A stretch of DNA of 64,000 nt from the NCBI GenBank assembly GCA_021324395.1, contig JAJPJG010000050.1, positions 1 through 64,000 of the forward strand. The letters run 5' to 3'. The DNA comes from Spartobacteria bacterium (GTDB lineage: Bacteria > Verrucomicrobiota > Verrucomicrobiia > Chthoniobacterales > Chthoniobacteraceae). Both the position numbers and the translations under genes were made by a program. Of this stretch, positions 1 through 7,557 are shown piece by piece. The notes beneath the pieces were generated by a model. The model was not told where the DNA came from. It saw only the letters and a list, made by a program, of their open reading frames with translations, and ran no database searches. Numbering within the stretch: the stretch's first letter is position 1; the number at the start of each line of letters is the position of its first letter.

Positions 1-323
1 AGATACGCGATGTTCACCATCCCGATCTTCGTCTCCATGAAACCCCGCGCGTAGCCCACCGTCACCGGCAGCGCGAAATAGTAAACGATGAAAAAGATCG
101 TCGCCGGCACGATGAAGCGCGCCTTTTTCCGCAGCAGCGTCTTGAATCCCTCGCTCGCCGCGATCGCGTCCCAATCCGCCAGTTGCGCATCTTCATCCGC
201 CGTCAGTTCGTGGGCAGGTTTCACCGGCGGACTCACAGGCGAGATGTCAGTAGGTGCGCCGACGCTGGGCGTAGGATCGCCGCGTTCCGGGGTAATCATG
301 TGCGGGACGTTAAACATTTTCAT
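1..323 (-). CDS. DUF485 family inner-membrane protein, truncated by window edge
   Basis: Reading leftwards from the ATG at 323, the frame stays open to the window edge, so only about 107 N-terminal residues are visible. A TAA lies directly before the ATG, which fixes the start. After a hydrophilic lead of about 55 residues comes FKTLLRKKARFIVPATIFF, then YYFALPVTVGYARGF and METKIGMVNIAY. This is the first membrane hairpin pattern of DUF485 (YjcH-like) proteins. In many bacteria such genes precede an acetate/solute:sodium symporter (actP type), so a symporter gene may follow beyond the left edge (inference). The C-terminus is outside the window. Confidence 0.8.
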   Translation of the reverse strand, partial: MKMFNVPHMITPERGDPTPSVGAPTDISPVSPPVKPAHELTADEDAQLADWDAIAASEGFKTLLRKKARFIVPATIFFIVYYFALPVTVGYARGFMETKIGMVNIAY

Positions 324-480
324 TTATCCGTCACAACAAAAAAAGGTGCGTCCGCGAACCGGTCACCTCCACATGGAAATCATTTGTTCCTCTCCCGTTC
401 AAACACCGGAAAAAGCGCAAACCAAACGCATCCCGCTTTCAAAACCGCGCTTTCCTTCTCCCGCAGACTTCCGTGCCGGA

Positions 481-675
481 CTACGACCTGGCTGGCGGCT
501 GATTGCGCCAGTCTCCCAGCACATTATTTTCGAGCCTCAGCCGGATGCTCTTCATTTGCTCGAGCGAAACGGGGAGCCGCACCGCATGTGCATTCCGCGT
601 GACCGACTGCGAGACGTTTCTCCCCCGATTGCGGAGCTGCTCCTTGAGCTCGGCGACCAGAAGTTTGGTGTCCAT
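481..675 (-). CDS. Possible small hypothetical protein (64 aa)
   Basis: An open frame from ATG at 675. It begins MDTKLLVAELKEQLRNRG and has GC-rich third positions in its first codons. It lies on the same strand as, and just upstream of, the DUF485 gene. I recognise no domain and see no clear ribosome binding site. It could be a chance frame. Confidence 0.35.
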   Translation of the reverse strand: MDTKLLVAELKEQLRNRGRNVSQSVTRNAHAVRLPVSLEQMKSIRLRLENNVLGDWRNQPPARS

Positions 676-821
676 GGGGAGGGCAATCTACTAGTGGCGA
701 CCGGCGGCTGTCAACGAAAGCCCGATATTTCGGTCGGTCATTTGCCGCAGGCAGGAAAATCCGAAATTCCGCATGCAAAATTGCCGCCCGTCCGCCCCGC
801 ACACAGCCCTTCCCGCGAAAC

Positions 822-856
822 AAAAAGCGCGCCGATGAGAAACTCAGCGGCGCGCC
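822..856 (-). terminator. Intrinsic terminator of the fibronectin-III-like gene
   Basis: On the minus strand GCGCGCCG pairs with CGGCGCGC (848-855 with 827-834) across a 13-nt loop and is followed by TTTTTG. It lies 26 bp after the stop codon of the gene that ends at 882. Confidence 0.8.
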
Positions 857-881
857 ATTTTGGTTGGCTCGTGGTTTTATT

Positions 882-1502
882 TCAGATCACGATCTGGCTG
901 GCCGCATCCGTCCAATCGCTCGGACCTGCGGAACCTACCGCATTAGCCTGCACGCTGTATTCCACGCACGGGGTCAAGCCCGTGATGGTGATGCTCGCGG
1001 CAGTCGTCTGCACCATTTGCACCACCACAGTCGGCGCATTGGTTGCCACAACCTTCCAGTTGTAGCTACCGGCGCCGTAGAGCGGCGACACACGCGCATC
1101 GAGTTCGCCGCTGCGTCCGCCGAGGCTGACGCGCAGGTTCGATGGCGCGGGCAATGTGCCGATCGGCTGGCGTTGCGGCTTCTGGATTGGGAAGCCGCTG
1201 CTTTGCAGCTTCGCCATATCCCCGTCGCACGCCACCTGCACATAGCTCGCGAGCTGCCGGAGCAGATTCGTGAGCACCGCACGGGCCGCATTCTTTTCCG
1301 AGGTCTGCTGCACCCCGCCGGTCGCGGCGGCTGCGAGCTTTTCGGCAAACGTCTCCGCTGCCGCGGTCACTGCCGCCAGCGTCGGAGCCGGTGTCGTGTA
1401 GTTCGGATTGTTTGTCATGGCCGATGTGATCGTGTCGGTATCGGTTAGCAATACCGGATCTGGATCATCGTTCAGGAATGATATCGATGGTTTTACGATC
1501 AT
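882..1502 (-). CDS. Hypothetical protein with C-terminal fibronectin type III-like domain
   Basis: 206 aa, no signal peptide or membrane segment. Residues 1-50 are polar. Residues 40-100 are alanine-rich and probably helical. Residues about 120-206 look like a fibronectin type III domain: NWKVVATNAP, the conserved SITITGLTPCVEYSVQANAV strand-loop-strand and GPSDWTDAAS. Such proteins occur in verrucomicrobial genomes without known function. A strong terminator follows at 822-856. The 600 bp upstream hold the 21-bp repeat tract 1699-2097. The gene at 33107 has a similar helical-then-beta layout and its own tract. Start is the ATG at 1502; no alternative is better. Confidence 0.75.
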   Translation of the reverse strand: MIVKPSISFLNDDPDPVLLTDTDTITSAMTNNPNYTTPAPTLAAVTAAAETFAEKLAAAATGGVQQTSEKNAARAVLTNLLRQLASYVQVACDGDMAKLQSSGFPIQKPQRQPIGTLPAPSNLRVSLGGRSGELDARVSPLYGAGSYNWKVVATNAPTVVVQMVQTTAASITITGLTPCVEYSVQANAVGSAGPSDWTDAASQIVI

Positions 1503-1698
1503 ATTTTGTTCTCCTTTCTATTTTGGATTTTTGCGCCCGCCATCACTGGCGGACACGCAAAACCATTCAAGCGGGATGCGTGCCAGCAATTGCACAAAAT
1601 TAAAAAGACAGTTACCAATAGTTATAAAAAACGTAAAGGTATCTGTCATTTATCGTAAATTATACAAATAAAAACCGCAAACCCATCCCTCCCAGCCA

Positions 1699-2097
1699 TT
1701 TTTCTTATTCAGGAACCGGTTTTTGTTATTCAGGAAGCCGCTTCCGTTATTACGAAACTCATTTTTGTAACAAAGAAAACCTCTCGGGAAACAACGAAAA
1801 TGATTTCCGTAACAACGAAATTGATTTCCGTAACCATGAAAATCATTTCCGTAACAACGAAAATGACGGACGTAATAACGAAAGTCTCTCCGGTAATAAG
1901 GAAACTCCTTTTCGTTATTCGGAAAATTGCTCCGGTTATTCAGGAAACCATTTCCTGAATAACGAAAGTCGCTTTCGTATATCAGAAAATCTCTTCCCGA
2001 ACATGCCCCAAAGCCTGGCGAAGATTCGTAAGCCATCCGACATATCGCAAAGACCCTTTGCGATATCGCAAAACCTCTTTGCGAACTAACAAAACTG
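1699..2097. repeat. Degenerate 21-bp tandem repeat tract, 19 units
   Basis: Nineteen consecutive units of exactly 21 bp with no indels. Plus-strand consensus is roughly YTTCCGTAAYAACGAAARYC, so the minus strand reads TTTCGTTRTTACGGAA. Because 21 is divisible by three, both strands stay open. In the minus orientation the tract lies in a frame at 1650-2333 with heptads such as GNDFHGY, GNQFRCY and GNHFRCF. Whether it is translated is unknown, since the 100 codons before the repeats do not look protein-like. It lies 196 bp upstream of the gene starting at 1502 and resembles the tract at 32603-32875. Confidence 0.85.
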
Positions 2098-2415
2098 GTT
2101 GATGAGAAGCCGGCACGTTGGACAAATACCGTGAATTGCCCGGTGTTTTGGATCAAAGGACGGGGCGAATCGATAGGTCCGCATGCACATTGAGCAAACA
2201 ACCGGAGATGCATTCTTTGGTTTGTGCCTGAACTTCTTCTGCATTTGATTATTGGACGGTTGCAGACGCTGGTTTGTTCATCACGCGAGAGACGCGTATG
2301 AAAATCAAAAAACTCCACACAGTAGCAACGCAATGAAGGTGAGCAGACAAATACTCATCACTCCACTAATGGTGAAGCCCGGATGCTTTGTGTGGGGACA
2401 ACAAACGGCCCAAGC
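2098..2415. other. Intergenic region without recognised feature
   Basis: About 320 bp between the repeat tract and the small zinc-ribbon gene. I see no convincing coding frame, terminator or RNA gene. A minus-strand frame from 2333 runs through it into the repeats but has no protein-like composition here. Confidence 0.5.
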
Positions 2416-2634
2416 TTACTTTTTCACGGCTGTCGGTCGCTGATGCGTCCGCTCGCAGCTGTTGCAAGTCCACGGCTCGTAATAGTGACCTATCGTCAGC
2501 GCGAGCCAGCTCACCAGCCAGAGCCCGCCTGTAAGAATCCCCAAAACCAGATGCAGGACGTGATTGACTCCGTCGCGATGAAATTTCCGCTCAATGTTAC
2601 AAGTGGGACAGAAAAAGTATGTGCTTTCGAGCAT
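2416..2634 (-). CDS. Small zinc-ribbon membrane protein
   Basis: 72 aa. An N-terminal CPTC (residues 9-12) and a C-terminal CNSC (about 57-60) form a split zinc ribbon around a hydrophobic segment, VLHLVLGILTGGLWLVSWLA (about 26-45), which spans the membrane once or as a tight hairpin. The pattern of short cysteine knuckle, NHVLH, glycine-rich membrane segment and second knuckle recurs in small bacterial proteins of unknown role. Start is the only ATG at 2634. It is read away from the CRISPR locus and shows no link to it. Confidence 0.7.
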   Translation of the reverse strand: MLESTYFFCPTCNIERKFHRDGVNHVLHLVLGILTGGLWLVSWLALTIGHYYEPWTCNSCERTHQRPTAVKK

Positions 2635-2977
2635 TGGGGGGCGCCGGTCGAGTTTCCGGGTAAGGGAACTATACCACGTTTAGTAAACCTTTGCACCTGT
2701 GCCATACAAATTTCGGAAGCTCTTCGAAACATTTAGAAGCGGTTCCGAAACTTAAAAATCCCTCCTCGACCCATAAACCGCCCCGGTCAGATAGCGAGTT
2801 GGCTGGCGCAACTTCCCGATTGCCGGCTTGCAATCTCACGTAAGTCTGCCCAACAATCGCCCACAATTCGGAAAACGGCTTCTCTCAATGAGCATTATCT
2901 GGTCATTCGATCCCGGCAAAGTTGCCATCGACGCAATTGTCATTCAGCCCGCCCCTGAGCTTCCTTACGTGAGAAAC

Positions 2978-3007
2978 AAAAAAGCGAAGCCGAAGCTTCG
3001 CTTTTTT
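2978..3007. terminator. Bidirectional intrinsic terminator, 13-bp stem
   Basis: A6 at 2978-2983, then GCGAAGC (2984-2990), loop CGAA, GCTTCGC (2995-3001) and T6. The A-run pairs with the T-run, so the perfect hairpin can terminate in either direction. On the minus strand it forms the 3' end of the proposed tracrRNA. Confidence 0.9.
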
Positions 3008-3089
3008 GAAAAGTTAACGCTTTTGAACCGGTGTATCCGCGTGGCGGATAGGGAAACGGTCTGCGTTATCTAACTTTGTCTTGAATCCA
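2978..3089 (-). ncRNA. Candidate tracrRNA of the type II-C system
   Basis: On the minus strand, 3088-3073 reads GGATTCAAGACAAAGT. This matches the last 16 nt of the array repeat (plus-strand reading) except for one internal mismatch (A for G) and a final T for C that gives a G-U pair. It would pair with the 5' part of the repeat in a crRNA transcribed from the minus strand. The downstream RNA folds into nested stems: AACGC/GCGTT, ACCG/CGGT, and a 7-bp TATCCGC-CAC-GCGGATA hairpin. It ends in the A/T-flanked terminator at 2978-3007. An anti-repeat, structured tail and terminator next to cas9 form the expected tracrRNA layout. The 5' end is not defined and may lie inside the cas9 start region, because transcription runs divergent from cas9. 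I saw no convincing promoter. Confidence 0.8.
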
Positions 3090-3109
3090 CAGCCAGAAAA
3101 CACCCTCCA

Positions 3110-6100
3110 ATGAAAAACACAAGTGCAAAAAATCTGAGTCTCGCATTCGATGTTGGGCACAGCAGCATCGGTTGGGCCGTCCTCGAAAAGCGAATCGACC
3201 AAGCTCATCCAAACATCGTCGGATGTGGTGCAGTAATTTTTCGCGCGGATGATTGCTTGGCCAGCACGCGGCGAGGGTTCCGGCGACAACGGCGCCACAT
3301 CCGCAGCACTCGTCAGCGAATTTCACGGATGAAGCGGCTGCTCATTCAGCTAGGAGTGCTAACCGAAAGTCAACTCAACGCACCGGGATGCGCTTGGCCG
3401 TGGCTTTTGGCAGGACGAGTCTTGCGTGGTGGAGCATTGTTAAGCTGGCCTGAGCTTTGGGACGTATTGCGGTGGTATGCTCACAATCGGGGATACGACG
3501 GGAATCGTCGCTGGAGCGCAGCAGAAGCCGAGGCGCAGCAGGAGGATTCGGAGAAGGAGGCAAATGCCCGAACGCTCATGGACAAGCACCATTGCAAAAC
3601 CATGGCAGAAACTTTTTGTGCGGAGCTTGGTATCGATCCGTTGGGAAATAAGAAATCGTCTCATGTGCGTTTCAAAGGATTGAACGCGGCATTCCCGCGC
3701 GAAATAGTCGAGGCAGAGGTGCGTCACATTTTGCGCGCGCATTTCGGTAAGCTGAAATCGGTTGATGAGTGCCTCGAGCGAACCTTACTTGAGGATTGGC
3801 ACACGGTAAATTGTGCCGAAATTAAACTGCCCAGCCGCTACGCAGGCGGATTGCTCTTTGGGCAGCTAGTCCCGCGTTTCGATAACCGAATTATTTCGGT
3901 GTGTCCCATTTCCGGCCACAAGGTCCCGTCGCGAAACTCTCGTGAGTTTTATGAATTCCGCTGGGCAATGCAGCTTGCTAATATAGCTGTGGCTGCTGAG
4001 GGCGATCGTGACTTGCGTCCTTTGACTGCGGCTGAAAGAGAAAGCATCGACAAAGTGATGCGAGAGAGCGGCCATCTTACCGCAAAGCAATTGAAAGAGG
4101 TCGTGCGTAAGGAAACGAACTGTGTGCGCGACAATCTGGATACCATGCTCATGCATCCAGATGCGAAAGAGGCATTGTTGCTCGACCCCGTCACAAAGCT
4201 GCTGACTTCCGCAAAGATTGCACAGCTTTGGAGAGCAATGCCACAGCAACTGCAAAAGCGGTTTGCGGGAAAACTGCGACAAGGAAAACAGGTTGCCCTT
4301 GCAGAAGTGCGTGCAGCCCTCGTGCTCTTGAACGTATCTACTCTCGCATTTGATGCAGAAGTTCAGCGCCAGATTGACAGTGCAAATAGCAAGGGCCGAA
4401 AGAAACAAAGGCAAATCACGAGTGACGAATTTTTAGCGGAACCGTTATCTATCCCGCGACTTGACGGGCGTGCTGCTTATTCGCGAGAGATCTTACGGCA
4501 AGCGGTTGCGGAGGTAATGTCGGGAAAACATCCAAAAGAAAAGGATGGTTGCCTCTATCGCTCGGAAGAAATTCGCCACGCGCAAATCAACCGTGAGATT
4601 GCGCAGCAGACCAACAACCATCTTGTCAGGCATCGGCTGCTTATTCTTCAGCGATTGTTGCGCGACATGATATCTGAATTCGCCGCCGGTGATAAATCGC
4701 GCATTGATGGCGTGACGATCGAGGTAACCCGCGATCTACGCGAAATGTCCGGCAAGACGAACAAGCAAATCGCCCAGGAGCTCGGCTTGCGACTCGCGAA
4801 TTTCAAATCAGTCGTCGAAAAGCTGGAAGCAGACGAGTCATTCATGCGCAAGCTGCGTGATCTTGGATGGCATCGCATTCCGCCAGGCATTATTCGCAAG
4901 GCCCGTATTGCCGAAGACCTCGGCTGGACCTGCCCTTATACACTTCAAAAATACGAGCCGATTGATTTGCTGACGAAGCGTGTGGACAAAGACCACATCG
5001 TTCCACGCTCGGAAAGAATGAGCGATGCACTTGATTCGCTCGTCATTACTTTCTCAACGATCAATAAATGGAAGGGCAAACGCACCGCGTTAAAGTTTAT
5101 TGAGGATGAGCAGGGGAAATCTGTTCCGGATTTGCCGAATCTTTCGGTCATCACGGCGAACCGGTATAAGCAGTTCGTGGAGGCATTAGAAGCGTTCAAA
5201 GGGCATGATGATGACAAGCGTCGCAAGCGCAAACGCAAAGAGTTGCTTTTGCTGCGTGATTACGAGGAGCAAGAATTCACGCCGCGAGACCTTACGCAAA
5301 CTTCGCAGCTTGTTCGGCTTGGTGCACTCGCAATTCGTAAGGATTTTATTGGAGAGAAAAAGCAACCTGTGATTACGCCGCTGCCGGGTTCCGTCACTGG
5401 CACGCTTCGCAAAGGCTGGAACAGGAACCTGCTAGGCTGTCTTTCAACTGCATGCCCTCAGGTGTTGGATGCAAATGGCGAAATCAAAACGAAAACCGAT
5501 ATTCGCGACATTACACATTTACACCATGCGCTGGACGCCATCGTGCTCGGTTTGTCAGCTTTCTACATTCCGAATAACGGACGTATCTGGGAGTTGATCG
5601 TTAAACGCAAGCTCGATGACACTGAGAAACTGCAACTACGAGCCCTTGGTATTTTCGATTTTTCACCGGAAGGTTTTGGACTCAAGGCATTGCCGCCCGA
5701 AGTCGAAAAGCAACTTCGTGCACGCCTTGCCGAAAAGCGTGTCGTGCAACACATTCCTGCCCGCATTGAGGGATTGCGTGTCGAGCAAAACATCTGGCGC
5801 GTCGTTAAACGGGAAAAAGGTGAAACCACGTTGCGTCAGCAGATTCGTCAGCCCGATGGGAAGCGCATTGAAAAAGAAGCCAAAGAAAAAAATGCAAAGC
5901 TGCTCGGTCTCGCGCCCTTAATGGGAAATGGCAAATTGCAAAAGCTGAAAGGTGTTCTCATCATACCGGAGAACTTCGGCGTTGCCCTAGATCCCGAGCC
6001 AACGATTATTCCTTTTCACAAAGTCTGGACCCGTCTGGAGGAATTGAAAAAAAGCAACAATGGAAAAATGCCAAGGCTCTTGCGTAATGGGCAGCTTATT

Positions 6101-6328
6101 GAGGTTCCAAATGGTATTTATCGAGGCATCTGGCGTGTTTTTTCGGCTAAAAATAATGCGAGCGGTATGGCGCTAGATATAGGTCATCCTGATGTAGTTC
6201 GACTGAAGAACAAAGTTCAAGGACACAGAATCAACGTCCTTTTGTTTTCGTTACTTAAAAGCGGGATGCAAATCGTGAAAACTCCTTTGACCGGAATGGC
6301 TACATGTCCTTCCACATCGTCAGCATAG
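3110..6328 (+). CDS. cas9: CRISPR-associated endonuclease Cas9, type II-C
   Basis: crRNA:tracrRNA-guided DNA endonuclease of 1072 aa, the compact size of subtype II-C. RuvC-I is LAFDVGHSSIGWAV with catalytic D14. An arginine-rich bridge helix spans about 52-77 (TRRGFRRQRRHIRSTRQR). RuvC-II is VTIEVTRDL with E538. The HNH motif is KDHIVPRSERMSDALDSL with H629 and, 23 residues on, N652 in INKWKGK, the same spacing as H840/N863 of the Streptococcus pyogenes enzyme. RuvC-III is HHALDAIV with H806 and D809. All nuclease residues are present, so both strands should be cut. One HNH asparagine often seen in DDSxxN is serine here. The C-terminal third should carry the PAM-interacting domain; the PAM cannot be read from the sequence. 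The stop overlaps cas1 by 25 bp. The start was chosen as ATG 3110 because RuvC-I follows at residue 12. Confidence 0.97.
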   Translation: MKNTSAKNLSLAFDVGHSSIGWAVLEKRIDQAHPNIVGCGAVIFRADDCLASTRRGFRRQRRHIRSTRQRISRMKRLLIQLGVLTESQLNAPGCAWPWLLAGRVLRGGALLSWPELWDVLRWYAHNRGYDGNRRWSAAEAEAQQEDSEKEANARTLMDKHHCKTMAETFCAELGIDPLGNKKSSHVRFKGLNAAFPREIVEAEVRHILRAHFGKLKSVDECLERTLLEDWHTVNCAEIKLPSRYAGGLLFGQLVPRFDNRIISVCPISGHKVPSRNSREFYEFRWAMQLANIAVAAEGDRDLRPLTAAERESIDKVMRESGHLTAKQLKEVVRKETNCVRDNLDTMLMHPDAKEALLLDPVTKLLTSAKIAQLWRAMPQQLQKRFAGKLRQGKQVALAEVRAALVLLNVSTLAFDAEVQRQIDSANSKGRKKQRQITSDEFLAEPLSIPRLDGRAAYSREILRQAVAEVMSGKHPKEKDGCLYRSEEIRHAQINREIAQQTNNHLVRHRLLILQRLLRDMISEFAAGDKSRIDGVTIEVTRDLREMSGKTNKQIAQELGLRLANFKSVVEKLEADESFMRKLRDLGWHRIPPGIIRKARIAEDLGWTCPYTLQKYEPIDLLTKRVDKDHIVPRSERMSDALDSLVITFSTINKWKGKRTALKFIEDEQGKSVPDLPNLSVITANRYKQFVEALEAFKGHDDDKRRKRKRKELLLLRDYEEQEFTPRDLTQTSQLVRLGALAIRKDFIGEKKQPVITPLPGSVTGTLRKGWNRNLLGCLSTACPQVLDANGEIKTKTDIRDITHLHHALDAIVLGLSAFYIPNNGRIWELIVKRKLDDTEKLQLRALGIFDFSPEGFGLKALPPEVEKQLRARLAEKRVVQHIPARIEGLRVEQNIWRVVKREKGETTLRQQIRQPDGKRIEKEAKEKNAKLLGLAPLMGNGKLQKLKGVLIIPENFGVALDPEPTIIPFHKVWTRLEELKKSNNGKMPRLLRNGQLIEVPNGIYRGIWRVFSAKNNASGMALDIGHPDVVRLKNKVQGHRINVLLFSLLKSGMQIVKTPLTGMATCPSTSSA

Positions 6329-7224
6329 ACTCACCTCAGTGCTCGATCAGTTGCCGTGATGGGCAACTCGTGCGGAAAGCGCCTGGAGAGCCGGATAAGT
6401 CACTTCCGATCGAGGACATCGCCTCAATAATTATCACGAGTTTTTCGGCGAGCATTCACAGCCAGCTTTTTCTCGAGGCGGCGAAACACGGCGTGGCGCT
6501 GATCATTTGCGAGGCGTTCAAGCCGGTCTCGCTCGTGCTACCCGCAAATCGCTCGACCGATACGCTGCTGACGCGCGCGCTTTTGAAGTTGGACGAGAAG
6601 ACGGTGGCGCGATTCTGGCAGGCAACGCTCGATGCGAAGTGTCGAAATCAATACTCGCTAGCGGCGCATATTCTGCCTGATGATTCCGCGTTGCCCGCAT
6701 TGCGGGACTCGGCATGGGGACGTAAGCCGCACAAGGAGGCGATCTGCGCAAAGATGTTCTGGCAGATTTTTGGCCGCAGCCAGAATGATCCCGATTTCTC
6801 ACGCGACCGCGGGAGCGGGGGACTCAATGCGCTGCTCAACTACGGCTATGCAGTGCTCCTTTCCACCGTGCTGCAAAAGCTCTTTGGCGTCGGGCTTGAT
6901 CCCACCTTCGGTATCTCGCATGTTACACGCGAACGAAGCACGCCGCTCGCTTATGATTTGATGGAGCCGTTTCGTCCGTGCGTTGACTGGCGCATCGTGC
7001 AATGGGTGCGGAAGCATCCGGGCACGGAAACTTGGGACGTGTCGAAGGAGTTTCGCGGCTGGGTGACTGGCTTCCCGCTCGATCAGGTGGAATATCTCGA
7101 TCTAACGCTCGATGTGCGCGGTTGCATCGAGGGCGTCGTGCGCGGATTCCGACGTGCCGTGCTCACCGGCGACACGAAGCATTACAAGCCATGGACACCG
7201 AAAAATTCAAAATGGGCTGGCTAG
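6304..7224 (+). CDS. cas1: CRISPR adaptation integrase Cas1
   Basis: 306 aa, normal length for type II Cas1. It forms the spacer-integration complex with Cas2. The N-terminal beta domain (1-80) is followed by the helical catalytic domain with E145 (KEAICAKMFW), H206 (GISHVTRERS) and E221 (YDLMEPFRP), which match the metal-binding triad. The ATG lies inside the end of cas9 and the 3' end overlaps cas2, so the three genes form one translationally coupled operon. No csn2 or cas4 is present, which defines subtype II-C. Confidence 0.97.
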   Translation: MSFHIVSIDSPQCSISCRDGQLVRKAPGEPDKSLPIEDIASIIITSFSASIHSQLFLEAAKHGVALIICEAFKPVSLVLPANRSTDTLLTRALLKLDEKTVARFWQATLDAKCRNQYSLAAHILPDDSALPALRDSAWGRKPHKEAICAKMFWQIFGRSQNDPDFSRDRGSGGLNALLNYGYAVLLSTVLQKLFGVGLDPTFGISHVTRERSTPLAYDLMEPFRPCVDWRIVQWVRKHPGTETWDVSKEFRGWVTGFPLDQVEYLDLTLDVRGCIEGVVRGFRRAVLTGDTKHYKPWTPKNSKWAG

Positions 7225-7526
7225 TGGTCGCATTCGATCTGCCGGTCGGGACGAAGCAGCAGCGGAAGCAGGCAACGTCATTTCGCGATTTTTTGATCGA
7301 TGATGGATACCAAATGATCCAATTCAGCGTCTATGCGCGGGCGTGTGTCAGCTTTGCGCGGCAGGAAACGCACATCGAACGGGTGAAGAGAAATCTGCCG
7401 CCCGAAGGGAGTGTGCGGGCGATTTTCGTCACGCGTGCTCAATGGGAAAGGAGCTTTATTATCCACGGCTCTCCCGCCATCGAAGTGACGGCGGAAGACA
7501 TGCCGGAGCAGATTCAACTGTGGTAA
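7191..7526 (+). CDS. cas2: CRISPR adaptation protein Cas2
   Basis: 111 aa from ATG 7191. A second ATG at 7212 would give 104 aa; either start overlaps the end of cas1 (34 or 13 bp). The first strand WLVVAFDLPV with conserved D16, then the helix of QRKQATSFRDFLIDDGY and the strand MIQFSVYAR, is the ferredoxin-like fold of Cas2. It bridges two Cas1 dimers during spacer capture. The array begins 31 bp after its stop. Confidence 0.95.
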   Translation: MDTEKFKMGWLVVAFDLPVGTKQQRKQATSFRDFLIDDGYQMIQFSVYARACVSFARQETHIERVKRNLPPEGSVRAIFVTRAQWERSFIIHGSPAIEVTAEDMPEQIQLW

Positions 7527-7547
7527 TTGACTCGATTTGAGTCAATT
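7525..7547. other. Perfect hairpin between cas2 and the CRISPR array
   Basis: AATTGACTC (7525-7533), loop GATTT, GAGTCAATT (7539-7547). It overlaps the cas2 stop codon and ends 10 bp before the first repeat. There is no T-run on either side, so it is at best a weak terminator. It could separate the cas transcript from the opposing pre-crRNA, or protect RNA ends. Confidence 0.5.
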
Positions 7548-7557
7548 ATCCACAGCT

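Noticed and set aside
88-1448. Long plus-strand frames over 88-1065 and 864-1448
   Set aside because: They are shadows of the DUF485 and fibronectin-like genes and lack protein-like composition.
2843-2936. Plus-strand tracrRNA candidate: AGTCTGCC at 2843-2850 and ATTC...GGCAAAGT at 2905-2922, followed by the same terminator
   Set aside because: It needs a 50-nt insertion inside the anti-repeat and gives only short pairings, while 3073-3088 on the minus strand matches 14 of 16 bases and leads into a better structure with the same terminator.
3061-3075. R''-like ATCTAAC before cas9, as a sign that CRISPR-Cas itself is a cassette
   Set aside because: The seven-base motif is degenerate, has no paired R' or L boxes, and lies within the proposed tracrRNA.
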